Below, one piece after another: positions 17,356 to 26,869 of a DNA stretch of 64,000 nucleotides. The DNA comes from Halobacillus faecis (GTDB lineage: Bacteria; Bacillota; Bacilli; Bacillales; Halobacillaceae). The translations under genes were made by a program, and so were the position numbers. Where the stretch lies: positions 1 through 64,000 of the forward strand of contig NZ_BJYD01000028.1 of the NCBI RefSeq assembly GCF_007991335.1. Reading direction: 5' to 3'. The first letter of the stretch is position 1. The number at the start of each line of letters is the position of its first letter. The notes below the pieces were generated by a model. That model saw only the letters and a list, made by a program, of their open reading frames with translations, ran no database searches and was not told the DNA's origin.

Positions 17356-18243
17356 TTATGCCCGTGGATGATACGAGCGATAAACGTCTTTTAACCTTGT
17401 CTTGGAGACATGAGTATAGATTTGTGTTGTTGAGATGTCTGCGTGGCCAAGCATTTCCTGAACGGCCCTAAGGTCGGCGCCATTTTCCAGAAGGTGTGTA
17501 GCAAAGGAATGGCGCAGCGTATGGGGGGTCAATTCTTTATTGACGCCCATATCCCTAGCAACCGCTTTCAATATCTTCCAAAACCCTTGTCGGGATAAGG
17601 CGTTCCCGTGATGATTGACAAACAGTTCTTCTGTCTGTTTATGCTTCACGAGTGCATCGCGACCGACTTGCAAATAATTTTCAACTGCATCTTTGGCCAT
17701 GTCACCGAGAGGAATAATCCTCTCTTTCGATCCCTTTCCAAGACAACGGACAAACCCCATCGTCAAATGCAGATCCGTCACTTTAAGAGAAACAAGCTCC
17801 GTGACCCTCAGTCCAGTGGCATACAGCATTTCAAACATCGCTTTATTCCTCGCTGAAAGCGGGTCTTTCGCGTGGATGTTCAAGAGCTTGTCCACATCGT
17901 CTGATGAGAGCACTTTCGGAAGCTTCCTTTCTTTCTTCGGTGTCTCTATATGTAAGCTCGGATCCTGTTCTGTCACCTTTTCCCGGATCAGGAACTGGTG
18001 AAAAAGACGAATGGATGACAACAACCGTGCGATGGTTGCTGACGAGCGCCCCTCGTCGTTGAGGTGATGCAAATACTTCATAATATGGGAGCGGGTCATT
18101 TCATCCCAGCTTTTCACTCCTAATTCCTGCTGTAAAAAGCGATCGTACTGTGTCAGGTCCCGCTTGTAAGATTGAATCGTGTTAGGTGATAAACCGCGCT
18201 CTACGGTCAAATAATGAAAAAAATCTTCCAGCGCATGCTGCAT
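17356..18243 (-). CDS. xerD: Site-specific tyrosine recombinase XerD
   Basis: XerD (RipX in B. subtilis) acts with XerC/CodV at dif to resolve chromosome dimers. The 295-residue length is standard. It has an N-terminal SAM-like core-binding domain (1-90) and a catalytic domain with Arg in [14 protein letters not shown] (about 146), the [12 protein letters not shown] block (about 241-252), and [16 protein letters not shown] with the nucleophilic Tyr (about 276). All catalytic residues are present. The location between drm and yqzK/fur is the same as in B. subtilis, so this is the housekeeping copy rather than a phage integrase. Confidence 0.97.
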   Translation of the reverse strand: MQHALEDFFHYLTVERGLSPNTIQSYKRDLTQYDRFLQQELGVKSWDEMTRSHIMKYLHHLNDEGRSSATIARLLSSIRLFHQFLIREKVTEQDPSLHIETPKKERKLPKVLSSDDVDKLLNIHAKDPLSARNKAMFEMLYATGLRVTELVSLKVTDLHLTMGFVRCLGKGSKERIIPLGDMAKDAVENYLQVGRDALVKHKQTEELFVNHHGNALSRQGFWKILKAVARDMGVNKELTPHTLRHSFATHLLENGADLRAVQEMLGHADISTTQIYTHVSKTRLKDVYRSYHPRA

Positions 18244-18250
18244 CGTCCAT

Positions 18251-18469
18251 CTACTCTCCTAACCGAAAAAATATCGACAGCCGATCCGTCCATGGCTGGT
18301 CCACAGGTTGATAGACTTTGACTGCTGTACCTCCTGGTGGATCGTATCGATGTTGGCGCTCATATTCTTCATGCACCATTCGTAAAGCCATATAGAAAAC
18401 GCAAGTACAAACAGTGAATACAATCAGGACTTTAACCAAATCTCTGAAACTGCTCTTTAAACGGGTCAT
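18251..18469 (-). CDS. yqzK: YqzK-like small membrane protein (DUF4227)
   Basis: This is a 72-residue protein with one hydrophobic helix (about 12-32, [20 protein letters not shown]). A short basic and Pro-rich extracytoplasmic tail follows, containing [10 protein letters not shown] and ending in [11 protein letters not shown]. Position between xerD and fur and this pattern match YqzK of B. subtilis. Function is not known. It ends eight bases before the xerD ATG, suggesting co-transcription with xerD. Confidence 0.85.
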   Translation of the reverse strand: MTRLKSSFRDLVKVLIVFTVCTCVFYMALRMVHEEYERQHRYDPPGGTAVKVYQPVDQPWTDRLSIFFRLGE

Positions 18470-18713
18470 GATACTCCCCTCACTTCCGTACCTTTTTGTA
18501 AAGGATATGCCTAAATTCCTTACAAATATACGTAGAATGATGAGAGAATCACAGAATGGATCCGCTTATGAACAGTATAAGTCCCATCTAGCTTTTAACC
18601 TACACGATTTTCACTCATTTGTAAATAAAAATACAAGAGTCAGAGATTTTAGAAAACGGATACACGAAAGTTCATTCACTGCCCTCGACCTTATGTAGGA
18701 AGACAAAATAAAA

Positions 18714-18736
18714 GCCACTATGTCCTTCATAGCGGC
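18714..18736 (-). terminator. Terminator of fur
   Basis: A 9-bp stem with one mismatch (18714-18722 with 18728-18736) is followed on the minus strand by TTTTATTTTG, just after the fur stop codon. Confidence 0.8.
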
Positions 18737-18744
18737 GGTCTTTT

Positions 18745-19221
18745 TTATTCTTCATTTGATTTGGCAGATGATGTCGTCACGGCCTGCTTCTGGCACACAC
18801 GGCATATGCCATGGAACGTCAAGCGGTGATCTTTCACTTCAAAACCCCACTGAGTTTCAACGATTTTTTCTACATCCCCTAAAAGATCTTCATCGATTTC
18901 TTCCACAGATCCACACTCAATGCATACAAGATGATGGTGAAAGTGTTCGGCACCTTCTTTTCTCAAGTCATATCGGGAGACGCCATCTCCAAAATTGATT
19001 TTATCGACAACTTTTAGTTCTGATAGTAATTCCAATGTTCGATAGACGGTTGCTAGACCAATTTCTGGTGCTTTCTCTTTTACGAGGAGGTAAACATCTT
19101 CCGCACTTAAGTGGTCTTCTTCATTTTCCAAAAGTACCCGTACTGTGGCTTCACGCTGCGGGGTCAGCTTATAACTCTGTGAATGCAGCTGTTTTTTTAT
19201 CTTATCTATACGATGTTCCAT
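18745..19221 (-). CDS. fur: Ferric uptake regulator
   Basis: Fur represses iron acquisition genes when bound to Fe(II). The 158-residue protein has the winged-helix DNA-binding domain with LTPQREATVRVLLENEEDHLSAEDVY and GLATVYRTLELL. The metal-binding/dimerisation domain has HFHHHLVCIECGSVEEID (about 93-110) and a second Cys pair, CRVC (about 140-143), as in structural-zinc Fur proteins. Location next to spoIIM and yqzK equals that of B. subtilis fur. A Fur-box-like inverted repeat lies upstream, pointing to autoregulation. Confidence 0.95.
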   Translation of the reverse strand: MEHRIDKIKKQLHSQSYKLTPQREATVRVLLENEEDHLSAEDVYLLVKEKAPEIGLATVYRTLELLSELKVVDKINFGDGVSRYDLRKEGAEHFHHHLVCIECGSVEEIDEDLLGDVEKIVETQWGFEVKDHRLTFHGICRVCQKQAVTTSSAKSNEE

Positions 19222-19306
19222 ATCGTTCGTCCCTCCCTCGTAATACCAACTTCATTATAATCAGAGACAGAACGAGTGTCAAATTATAATTATTTTAATC
19301 TGTTAA

Positions 19307-19323
19307 CGATAATCATTATTATC
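19307..19323 (-). promoter_or_regulatory. Fur box upstream of fur
   Basis: The sequence cgataatcattattatc matches the 7-1-7 Fur motif TGATAATNATTATCA with few mismatches. It lies about 85 nt upstream of the fur ATG, between spoIIM and fur, and its AT-rich surroundings could hold the promoter. Confidence 0.75.
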
Positions 19324-19332
19324 TAATACACT

Positions 19333-19971
19333 TTACTTGTAAATCCATTTCAATACATATTCCAAAAAAGTGTTGCTGAGAAAAACTTCCACAACGGAAG
19401 AAACCATCAAAATGGCAATCAACGCTCCGAACAGAGCACTATACCTTACAAAGCCCTTCATGATCGGCTGATGAACGCGACGAATGAAAAGCTGTTTGCA
19501 TAGAGTCAGTGAAAAAATCAAAGCAAGAGATCCTGCTATCAAATATACAGGAATAATAATGACATTTTGAGGAGCGATCGAAACCGATGAAATCAACAAT
19601 CCGTACCAACCCATCTGATTCACTAGAAAACCGACGGAAAACCCGAGCACCAATCCTTTGAGGAAAAGTAATACCGTAATGATCGGCATCCCGATGACAG
19701 AGATCCCTAACAAAAATAAGAGAAGCATATATTTAAGATGGTAAAGAACACTATCTTTCCACAACGTCGCCTTTCCTGTTCCACCGATCATCGTCTGCTG
19801 CTCGAAAAATTGCTTCAGATAGAAGAAGAGATCCTGCTTCTGGACAAAGTTCATACTGTTTACGATCACTGCTCCGAAAATCATCCCCATAATAAATAGA
19901 ACGAAAATGAAAACAAAAATATTCATATGGGTTTGAACGTCGTTTTTAACCATTCGCATCCCCTGCTGCAT
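19333..19971 (-). CDS. spoIIM: Stage II sporulation protein M
   Basis: SpoIIM is part of the SpoIIDMP complex that drives peptidoglycan remodelling during engulfment of the forespore; it anchors the complex in the septal membrane. The 212-residue membrane protein has about five helices. Family segments are FVLFIMGMIFGAVIVNSM (about 24-41) and KGLVLGFSVGFLVNQMGWYG (about 109-128). The start has AAAGGTGG upstream. It lies between fur and the EndoQ-like gene as in B. subtilis. Confidence 0.95.
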   Translation of the reverse strand: MQQGMRMVKNDVQTHMNIFVFIFVLFIMGMIFGAVIVNSMNFVQKQDLFFYLKQFFEQQTMIGGTGKATLWKDSVLYHLKYMLLLFLLGISVIGMPIITVLLFLKGLVLGFSVGFLVNQMGWYGLLISSVSIAPQNVIIIPVYLIAGSLALIFSLTLCKQLFIRRVHQPIMKGFVRYSALFGALIAILMVSSVVEVFLSNTFLEYVLKWIYK

Positions 19972-20052
19972 CTTTTATCCACCTTTCTCTTCACCGGTCT
20001 ATGACCAATCTATGAGAGAGATGGAAAAAGTAGACCAAATCCAGCTCAGTTT

Positions 20053-21213
20053 CTATTGAATTCTTCCATAATGTCCGCCTCCACCCGCTTGTATGGTGAG
20101 TGTGCCTTTTCTCATCGCGATGATCCGTTCAACTACTTGCTCAGGGATGACTGCTCTCAATTCTTCACGTGAAACCTCATGGATGACAGCCATCTCCGTA
20201 CTAAAAGCTTCCATCAACTTCTCGTAAGTACGTGTTCCTACTCCCGGGAGAGATGATAGAGGCACTTGATAGATATACGGTGGCCTTTCTTTCTTTTGCG
20301 TACTAGATTTCAGCTCCTGCACACGGTCTTTCACGCCTTTGACGATTTTTTCCGATCCACAGGCTTCGCAGTGAGAAGCAGAAAGCTTAGCCGGCGACAG
20401 ACATTTGGCACAAACGGTCTGATGGTATTTCCCCATGGCAGGGCTCATCCCATAATTGGTTAGAACTTTCCTTCCCTGCTGGTTATGGAGTGCCATCTGC
20501 AATTCCTCAAAATTCAACGCCTTCAATGCCATTTGCTGATACTCCCGGGCGAGCTTCCCTAAGGAATGAGCATCAGAGTTGGTCACATAGGTGTACGGTT
20601 CGAGCTCGCCAATGAGGTCAGCCATCCCTGTATCTGCGCTCAAGCCGAGTTCTACGGCATCAATCTTGTCAGGATCAAGCACTTCCCTTAATGTTTCTTT
20701 CACCCCTTTTCCATAAAGGCTTTTAAAAGGAGTGAAAACATGAGCAGGAATGAAAATCCCCTCATGTTCTTTCACATACTGCTGGAGCTCGCGGGCGGTG
20801 CCATAAAAACGCTGAGAGCTTAAATTCACATTTTTCATCTTTTGAGAAAGCCAGGTGGTGAATGCTCTCATCCGATTCACCGTCGGAAAAAAACAGAGCA
20901 CATGGATGGGACCAGAACAAGCCGCATCATACACTTCAATTTCAGAACCTAAAAGGAGGACCGTATCTTCATAACGGATGCCCCCTTCCTTTAATTCATG
21001 CGCTTGACCACGATCAATCAAATCTATCATTTCTTCCTGCACGGCAGGAGCTTGAGCATCAATGACACCAACCATGTCCAAACCTTTTCGATTCGTCGCT
21101 TCTTCTAAAATATTCGAGAGTGTCAGCGATTTGGATCCGGTAATTTTGACAGGCTTTCCGTTCCAATCTCTCCCGATGTGAATATGTAAATCGACGAAAA
21201 ACGTATCGATCAT
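20053..21213 (-). CDS. yqxK: Endonuclease Q family PHP protein (YqxK-like)
   Basis: Members of this family nick DNA 5' of deaminated bases such as hypoxanthine and uracil. The 386-residue protein begins with PHP metal ligands FVDLHIHIGRDW (about 6-17) and contains further PHP residues (FIPAHVFTPF, VTNSDAHSLGKL). A zinc ribbon CAKCLSPAKLSASHCEACG (about 276-294) follows, and a C-terminal helix-hairpin-helix (LSSLPGVGTRTYEKLMEAF, about 326-344) resembles UvrC/EndoQ ends. It overlaps nudF by four bases. The neighbours spoIIM and nudF are those of B. subtilis yqxK. Activity is inferred from the family. Confidence 0.88.
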   Translation of the reverse strand: MIDTFFVDLHIHIGRDWNGKPVKITGSKSLTLSNILEEATNRKGLDMVGVIDAQAPAVQEEMIDLIDRGQAHELKEGGIRYEDTVLLLGSEIEVYDAACSGPIHVLCFFPTVNRMRAFTTWLSQKMKNVNLSSQRFYGTARELQQYVKEHEGIFIPAHVFTPFKSLYGKGVKETLREVLDPDKIDAVELGLSADTGMADLIGELEPYTYVTNSDAHSLGKLAREYQQMALKALNFEELQMALHNQQGRKVLTNYGMSPAMGKYHQTVCAKCLSPAKLSASHCEACGSEKIVKGVKDRVQELKSSTQKKERPPYIYQVPLSSLPGVGTRTYEKLMEAFSTEMAVIHEVSREELRAVIPEQVVERIIAMRKGTLTIQAGGGGHYGRIQ

Positions 21214-21764
21214 CTTGCATTTCTCAACTTCATGTAAAGAATGGCATAGGCCGTTTTCGCATCATGGATCCGCTCTTCTTTTTCCAAAGCTTCTGCTTCC
21301 TCCACGGTCAGTTGGATTTGTTCGACGAACTCATCCTCATCCCCGTCCGGCTGCTCCTCCATCGGTTTAATCTGGTCGGTGAAGTATAAATGTACGATCT
21401 CATCAGCGAACCCAGGAGAGGTGTAGAAAGAAGTAATGAATTCAAGGTCATCGGACGTGTACCCTGTTTCTTCTTCCAGTTCCCTGAGCGCACATGTTTT
21501 CGGGTCTTCGCCTGGCTCAAGCTTGCCGGCAGGGATTTCGATGATGCTTTTCTCCATCGGTTTCCTGTACTGTTCGACACAGACGAGCTTTCCTTCTTCC
21601 GTGACTGCGATGACGGCGACAGCTCCAGGGTGACGGATAAGCTCCCGTTTAGATGTATTCCCATCGGGTAAAGTAACACTGTCGATATCCAATTGAACAA
21701 TTTTCCCTTTATAGATCGTTTCCGTTTGATATGTTTTTTCTTCAAATTTTTTCAAAACATTCAT
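21210..21764 (-). CDS. nudF: ADP-ribose pyrophosphatase (Nudix)
   Basis: NudF hydrolyses ADP-ribose to AMP and ribose-5-phosphate, removing a reactive metabolite. The Nudix box reads G-x5-E-x7-REUxEExGU in GKLEPGEDPKTCALRELEEE (about 78-97), continuing TGYTS. The upstream QYRKPMEKSIIEIPAGK and the SPGFADEIVHLY loop are characteristic of the ADP-ribose subgroup. The length of 184 residues matches B. subtilis NudF. Its stop overlaps the start of the EndoQ-like gene (ATGA), so the two are coupled. Confidence 0.94.
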   Translation of the reverse strand: MNVLKKFEEKTYQTETIYKGKIVQLDIDSVTLPDGNTSKRELIRHPGAVAVIAVTEEGKLVCVEQYRKPMEKSIIEIPAGKLEPGEDPKTCALRELEEETGYTSDDLEFITSFYTSPGFADEIVHLYFTDQIKPMEEQPDGDEDEFVEQIQLTVEEAEALEKEERIHDAKTAYAILYMKLRNAR

Positions 21765-21849
21765 CCTCTCTTGTTCCTATCGTTATTTTATCACAGGAGT
21801 GGCATGGAACCGGAATAATCCGCTACACTTAAATGGAAAGGATGATAAC

Positions 21850-22776
21850 ATGAACAAACGTCAATTAGGATCTTCAGAATTATACGTATCCGAAATCAGT
21901 CTAGGGTGTATGTCACTCGGGACCGATCACAACAAGGCCAAAGACATCATCGACCGGGCTTTAGATGCCGGGATTAATTACTTAGATACGGCGGACTTAT
22001 ACGATTTTGGAGAAAACGAAAAAATCGTAGGGGAAGCGGTGAAAGGAAAAAGAGACGACCTTTTGATTGGAACAAAAGTCGGCAACAACTTTAATCGTGA
22101 TGAAAAGGACTGGCACTGGGACCCGTCCAGAAAACACATCAAAGAAGGTGTGAAAGACAGTCTGAAACGACTGGGCATCGATTATATCGACCTTTACCAG
22201 CTGCACGGCGGGACTATTGAAGACCCGATTGAGGAAAGCATTGAAGCTTTCGAAGAGCTTAAACAGGAAGGTCTGATCAGAGAGTACGGCATTTCTTCCA
22301 TCCGCCCGAATGTCATCAAAGAATATGTTGAGAAATCCAACATCGTCAGTGTGATGATGCAGTACAATGCTCTTGACCGCCGCCCGGAAGAAGAAATTCT
22401 CAACCTGCTTGCAGACAATGAAATTAGTGTGCTCGCCAGGGGGCCGCTGGCAAAAGGGATGCTATCATCAAAAGGACAAGAGAAAGCCCAAGAAAAAGCA
22501 GAAAATGGATTTTTAGATTACAGCCAGGAAGAAGTATTGGAAATCGCAAAGCGATGGCAGACGTTCACCACTGAAGAAAAAACGGCTGAAACGCTCGCGC
22601 TTCAATATGTATTGCAAAACCCTACCGTCGCGTCCGCTGTCTTCGGAGCAAGTTCCGTGGAGCAGCTGAATGACAACTTGCGCTACCTTGAGTCCCCTCC
22701 ATTGACGGAGCAGACTTATCAGGATATGCAAGCACTGACAAGAGGGATTACCTACCAAAAACATAGAGCGAAATAA
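21850..22776 (+). CDS. yqkF: Aldo/keto reductase (YqkF-like)
   Basis: This is an NADPH-dependent reductase of the AKR superfamily, physiological substrate unknown. The TIM-barrel signatures are DTADLYDFGENEKIVGEAV with catalytic Asp and Tyr (about 45-63), LIGTKVG with the Lys (about 70-76), and the substrate/cofactor part YIDLYQLHG (about 114-122). The C-terminal nucleotide-binding segment has VFGASSVEQLNDNL. ATG 21850 has GGAAAGGATG upstream and gives 308 residues. It is divergent from nudF and shares the B. subtilis nudF-yqkF neighbourhood. Confidence 0.92.
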   Translation: MNKRQLGSSELYVSEISLGCMSLGTDHNKAKDIIDRALDAGINYLDTADLYDFGENEKIVGEAVKGKRDDLLIGTKVGNNFNRDEKDWHWDPSRKHIKEGVKDSLKRLGIDYIDLYQLHGGTIEDPIEESIEAFEELKQEGLIREYGISSIRPNVIKEYVEKSNIVSVMMQYNALDRRPEEEILNLLADNEISVLARGPLAKGMLSSKGQEKAQEKAENGFLDYSQEEVLEIAKRWQTFTTEEKTAETLALQYVLQNPTVASAVFGASSVEQLNDNLRYLESPPLTEQTYQDMQALTRGITYQKHRAK

Positions 22777-22790
22777 AGACTGACAAACAA

Positions 22791-22830
22791 AAAGACGAGA
22801 ATGACCCTCCCCAGGGTCATTCTCGTCTTT
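22791..22830. terminator. Bidirectional terminator, yqkF / dipeptidase
   Basis: A perfect 18-bp stem (22791-22808 with 22813-22830) with a 4-nt loop and T runs on both sides separates the two convergent genes. Confidence 0.95.
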
Positions 22831-22851
22831 TTTCTATAAGAAACGTGTAGA

Positions 22852-23907
22852 TCAACGGTTGTCTTTCCATGTTTCCGCTAGGACACGAAGCCAATTTTTA
22901 TAGGCAATCTTTTCAATATCTTCCCGGCCCAATCCTTCTTTTTTCAACAGCTCAAGTACTTTCGGCACACCGCTCACATCTTTAAGAGCGGACGGTACCC
23001 GGGTGCCATCAAAATCCGACCCTAAAGCGACATGGTCGATTCCAATACGATCAATCATGTAATGGATATGTTTTGTAATATCAGATAGTGAGGCTCCTTC
23101 GTTATTCGCCCCATCCTCTGTCACCATATTGGGATTGATACTGTAAGTGACCCCGATCAAGCCATTTGACTTTCCGATGGCATCAATTTGTTGATCCGTC
23201 AGGTTTCTGGTAACCGGACAGATTTGATGCGCATTGGAATGAGTAGCTACAAGCGGAGCGTCACTGATCGAGGCGACATCCCAAAACCCTTTTTCATTCA
23301 AATGGGAAAGGTCGATCATGATTCCTAACCGGTTACACTCACGCACAAGATTCTTTCCAGCTTCTGTAAGACCTGGCCCCGTATCAGGAGAAGAAGGGAA
23401 ACGATACGGAACTCCCTCCCCGAATGCGTTCGCTCTACTCCAGACAGGACCGACAGATCGCAATCCCGCTTCATACAGGACAGAAAGCGCATGCAAGTCT
23501 TGATCAATGCCCTCTGCTCCCTCAATATGTAAGATTCCTGCCATGTATTCTCCTGCGATTGCCTTTTCTAAATCCTCAACTGTTCGCGCTGCTTTGAATT
23601 TTCCACCTGATTGTGCTTCCATTTTTAAGAAGCGTGCAACCATCTTGTAGGTGTACGCACATGCATAGGCGTAAGACAACGCTCGCGGAAACGGTTTTTC
23701 ATAACCCTTCTCCGTTTTGTAGGCGACAGGAAGTGGATCGGTTTCCGGGTTCGGACAGAAAACGGCGTAGAAGCCGGCAGCAAGCCCCGAGCGGTTGCCA
23801 CGAGGCCAATCAATGTGTCCTTCTTTCGTTCCTGCGAAAAAAGGCTGCACCCCATCTTCAAAGTTCATCATCGTATCATTATGTCCATCTATGAACGGCA
23901 CTTTCAT
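22852..23907 (-). CDS. Membrane-dipeptidase family peptidase (M19)
   Basis: M19 (renal dipeptidase) enzymes cleave dipeptides, including those with a C-terminal D-residue, using two zinc ions. Metal ligands are visible: FIDGHNDTM (His7 and Asp9 region), LHIEGAEGI (bridging Glu, about 127), LVATHSNAHQICPVTRNLTD (two His, about 222-241) and LGSDFDG (about 297). The 351-residue length is usual. AAGGAGGAG precedes the ATG. No signal peptide is seen, so a cytoplasmic enzyme is inferred despite the family name. Confidence 0.93.
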   Translation of the reverse strand: MKVPFIDGHNDTMMNFEDGVQPFFAGTKEGHIDWPRGNRSGLAAGFYAVFCPNPETDPLPVAYKTEKGYEKPFPRALSYAYACAYTYKMVARFLKMEAQSGGKFKAARTVEDLEKAIAGEYMAGILHIEGAEGIDQDLHALSVLYEAGLRSVGPVWSRANAFGEGVPYRFPSSPDTGPGLTEAGKNLVRECNRLGIMIDLSHLNEKGFWDVASISDAPLVATHSNAHQICPVTRNLTDQQIDAIGKSNGLIGVTYSINPNMVTEDGANNEGASLSDITKHIHYMIDRIGIDHVALGSDFDGTRVPSALKDVSGVPKVLELLKKEGLGREDIEKIAYKNWLRVLAETWKDNR

Positions 23908-24020
23908 CTATTTCTCCTCCTTAAAAATCATCCGTTTGCTCCCCTCGAGTGTGAAAGAAGCAATTTTGAGAGACCCGGGGTTTCGTTGCCGGATTAGGAG
24001 TCAGAGGTGGTTGGAAAGCC

Positions 24021-24420
24021 GCTCGCTTTCCTGTGGGGGAGTGGCGAGCTTCCTCGGGCTAAAGCCCTGTGGGATCTCACCTATCTCCTTTCTCCCACGG
24101 GAGTCTCGCAGCTTCCCAACCACCCCATTCCTTTTAAATTGAAACGAAACCCTATACCAAGATGATACGCCTCCCAACCCCTTCAGACACTCACAAAAAA
24201 AAGCAGAAGTGGTTTCGAGAACACTAGATAACAAATGAGCGTAGGGGAATGAGGAAACTCCTGCGGGAAAAGAGTGCTTGGTAAGGCCCCACAGGACGCA
24301 GACCGAAGAAGGGTACCAAAATAAGGAAGATCGACTAAGTTCGGCACGTCCTGTGCCAACATCGAACGACCCCACCTCTTGTGAGACCCCGAGGAAAGCG
24401 AGTCATTCCTAGCAGCCCCA
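24021..24420. repeat. Inverted pair of interspersed repeats, copies C1 and C2
   Basis: The 650-bp gap 23908-24557 holds no convincing gene. C1 (24021-24110, plus) contains gctcgctttcc and a gggctaaagccctgtgggatctca segment. C2 (about 24234-24420, minus) contains GGAATGACTCGCTTTCC (24393-24409), identical to the copy at 34947-34963, followed by CTCGGGGTCTCA. The two lie in opposite orientations about 120 bp apart. Confidence 0.6.
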
Positions 24421-24557
24421 CCCCCTCTATAAACATCCCGAAACTGACTCTTCGATAATCCTGCTTCGGAAATGAGAGCTGGAGTCCGTCTTGAGGATGA
24501 TGAAGATTTTTCCAAAGTGGATTACACTAATACTATCAAAACCTTAGGAGGAATGAT

Positions 24558-26339
24558 ATGAAGAATACGGTAAGGAAAAATTGGGATTTGGAGCGTCTTT
24601 TTCCTGATGGGCTTGAGCATGAACTGCAACTAAAGAATGAACAAATGGAAGCTCTTCATGAGCAGATAAAGAACTCAAAAACTCCCGATGACTTCAAAGA
24701 TTTTTTACTGACTGTAGAAGAAGTACAAAAGCTTTACTCTGATGTTTTCGCGATCGATGAATACGCCATCTGCCTATCCTCTCAGGATGTTCAGGATCGT
24801 AATGGCCACTACTTTATGGATCAAAGTCAAAGGTTAAAAGCAAAAATGGAATCTTTGTTACTGACCTTCGACCAATATATCGCTGCCATCTATGAATCTT
24901 CCTGGCATGAATGGATCCAAGCAGAGGAACTGGACGGGATCCGTACTTCTTTAATGGAGCGGAGAAGACAGAAGAAGGAGCGGTTAGCACCCGAGTTGGA
25001 ACAGGCCATCCACACATTGTCCATGAATGGGTTCGAAGGATGGGAAGATCTTTATGAGCAGGAATTCGCCCGCCTTCGCGTACCTGTGGAAGAAGATGGT
25101 GAGGTAACGGAAATGTCGTTTGATATGGCATTCATGAAGGCGATGTTATCCAAGGATCGTTCTGTCCGTTCTTCCATTGCAGCGTCCATCATTGAGGTTT
25201 GCAAACAAAATCAGGACCGTTTCGCCCTTATTTTCAACCACTTCGCCGGTTTCAGGAATGATCTATATGAGCTAAGAGGATGGACGAATCCCCTGAAAGA
25301 AATGTATGAGCAGAACAGAATGACAGAACCCGCTGTCACCAGCATGATGAAAGCTCTGCACGACCATAAGGATCTTTTGTATCAATTCCTGAAAAGAAAA
25401 GCCCAGATCGATCACCTTGCAAAACCGGACTGGTATGATTTATATGCACCTTCTTTCACAGCTAAGACAACACTTACATATGAAGAGGCAACGGAAATTG
25501 TGATCCAGCAGTTCTCTCAATATAGTGAGAAACTCGGAGACTTTGCTAAACAGGCTTTCCAAGACGGATGGATCGATGCAGAGCCACATGAAAACAAACG
25601 CCACGGTGCCTTTTGTGCCTCAATCCCGCATGTGAAAGAAAGCCGGGTACTCCTTTCTTTCCACGGAACGTATCAGGATGTCGTGACTTTGGCGCATGAA
25701 CTTGGACATGCTTATCACAATACGTTGCTTCATGAACAACCCGGATTTGCCCAGCATGCAGGGACAGGGCTTGCAGAAACAGCGTCCACGTTCGCAGAGA
25801 ATCTTGTACTGGACGCGGCCATTGATCTTGCAAAAACAGAAGAAGACGCCCTCTCCCTCTTAGAAATGAAAATCATCAACGGACTGAAATACACCACGTT
25901 CATTCCAGCTAAATTTGAATTTGAAAAGGATTTTTATGAAAAGCGGAAACAAGGAAAGCTCTCCTCTTCAGAGATGATCGATTTGATGGAAGCAAAAGAA
26001 CGGGACTGGTTCGGAGACCAGCTGGAACACGTGAATGCTTATAATTGGATGAGCATACCTCATTTTTACGATACTGAAAAAGCTTTTTATAACATTCCCT
26101 ACACCATCGGTTATCTGTTCAGTAATGGCATGTACGCACAATACAAAGAACATCCTGCGTCATTCCCTGAAAAGTACGATGGCTTGTTGAGTCGTTCCGG
26201 GGATCTGCCGATGGATGAACTGTGCGCAGCTTTTCTCGGTCAGGACCTAAATACGCAGACGTTCTGGAACGAGTCATTCCGCCCCTTGGAGGAAGCCATT
26301 GAGGATTACCTCAAGAGAACAGAAAACTATATAACATAA
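24558..26339 (+). CDS. Oligoendopeptidase F family (M3) peptidase
   Basis: This zinc metallopeptidase degrades short peptides in the cytoplasm. The 593-residue protein has the M3 fold with VVTLAHELGHAYHNTLL (HExxH, about residues 375-391) and the third ligand in GTGLAETASTFAENL (about 400-414). The N-terminal half is helical and resembles PepF. The start has TAGGAGGAATGAT upstream of ATG. No terminator is evident after it. It is separated from upstream genes by the repeat-bearing gap. Confidence 0.93.
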   Translation: MKNTVRKNWDLERLFPDGLEHELQLKNEQMEALHEQIKNSKTPDDFKDFLLTVEEVQKLYSDVFAIDEYAICLSSQDVQDRNGHYFMDQSQRLKAKMESLLLTFDQYIAAIYESSWHEWIQAEELDGIRTSLMERRRQKKERLAPELEQAIHTLSMNGFEGWEDLYEQEFARLRVPVEEDGEVTEMSFDMAFMKAMLSKDRSVRSSIAASIIEVCKQNQDRFALIFNHFAGFRNDLYELRGWTNPLKEMYEQNRMTEPAVTSMMKALHDHKDLLYQFLKRKAQIDHLAKPDWYDLYAPSFTAKTTLTYEEATEIVIQQFSQYSEKLGDFAKQAFQDGWIDAEPHENKRHGAFCASIPHVKESRVLLSFHGTYQDVVTLAHELGHAYHNTLLHEQPGFAQHAGTGLAETASTFAENLVLDAAIDLAKTEEDALSLLEMKIINGLKYTTFIPAKFEFEKDFYEKRKQGKLSSSEMIDLMEAKERDWFGDQLEHVNAYNWMSIPHFYDTEKAFYNIPYTIGYLFSNGMYAQYKEHPASFPEKYDGLLSRSGDLPMDELCAAFLGQDLNTQTFWNESFRPLEEAIEDYLKRTENYIT

Positions 26340-26513
26340 AAAGGATGCTCAGAACCGTAATAGACGGGAGAGTTAAGAAGAAGCGGCTACGTTACGAATT
26401 GTGCGTGTCCGTTTCTTTCTTTAACACTATTATTAGGAAGAGCTGTGAGATTCAAAGCGGATTTGAGTACGTTTGTAGAACGTTACACAGGTCATAAAAA
26501 AAGGAGGACGATC

Positions 26514-26834
26514 ATGAGCAAATTCAGTTTGTTCGGTAAGTTTACTGTACAAGAAGACGAACGGGATTCAATGGTAAATCTGTTGTTGGAAGCAGCTGAT
26601 TCCTTGCAAAACCTTGAGGAATGCGAGGTCTATCTCGTGAATATTTCTGAAAGTGAACCAAATGCTGTTTATGTTTATGAAGTGTGGAAGAGCGAAGAGG
26701 CTCATCAAGCTTCTCTGACTCTTGAAACTACCCAAACGTTAATCCGTCGCGCAAAACCAATCATAACGGGAATGGAGAGAGTAAAAACCTTACAAACAAG
26801 AGGCGGAAAGGGTCTTGGACAGCATTCGGATTGA
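26514..26834 (+). CDS. Antibiotic biosynthesis monooxygenase-fold protein (ABM)
   Basis: The 106-residue protein is a single ABM-type ferredoxin-like barrel, as in putative quinol monooxygenases of the YgiN type. Typical features are the N-terminal strand KFSLFGKFTVQEDERDSMVNLL, the middle CEVYLVNISESEPNAVYVYE, and VWKSEEAHQASLTLETTQTL. These proteins act as dimers on quinones or aromatic compounds; the substrate here is unknown. The ATG 26514 has AAGGAGGACG upstream; an in-frame upstream extension is not supported. A terminator follows. Confidence 0.85.
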   Translation: MSKFSLFGKFTVQEDERDSMVNLLLEAADSLQNLEECEVYLVNISESEPNAVYVYEVWKSEEAHQASLTLETTQTLIRRAKPIITGMERVKTLQTRGGKGLGQHSD

Positions 26835-26869
26835 GTGAACGAATAGGAAAATGGATCATTCCATCCTAA

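Noticed and set aside
21308-21745. 145-codon frame inside nudF on the same strand
   Set aside because: It overlaps the nudF coding frame, which has clear Nudix motifs, and has a biased Ser/Arg/Lys composition typical of a shadow frame.
23908-24557. Frames of 60-125 codons in the gap between the M19 and oligoendopeptidase genes
   Set aside because: They run through the GC-rich repeats, lack ribosome binding sites, and have compositions unlike real proteins here.
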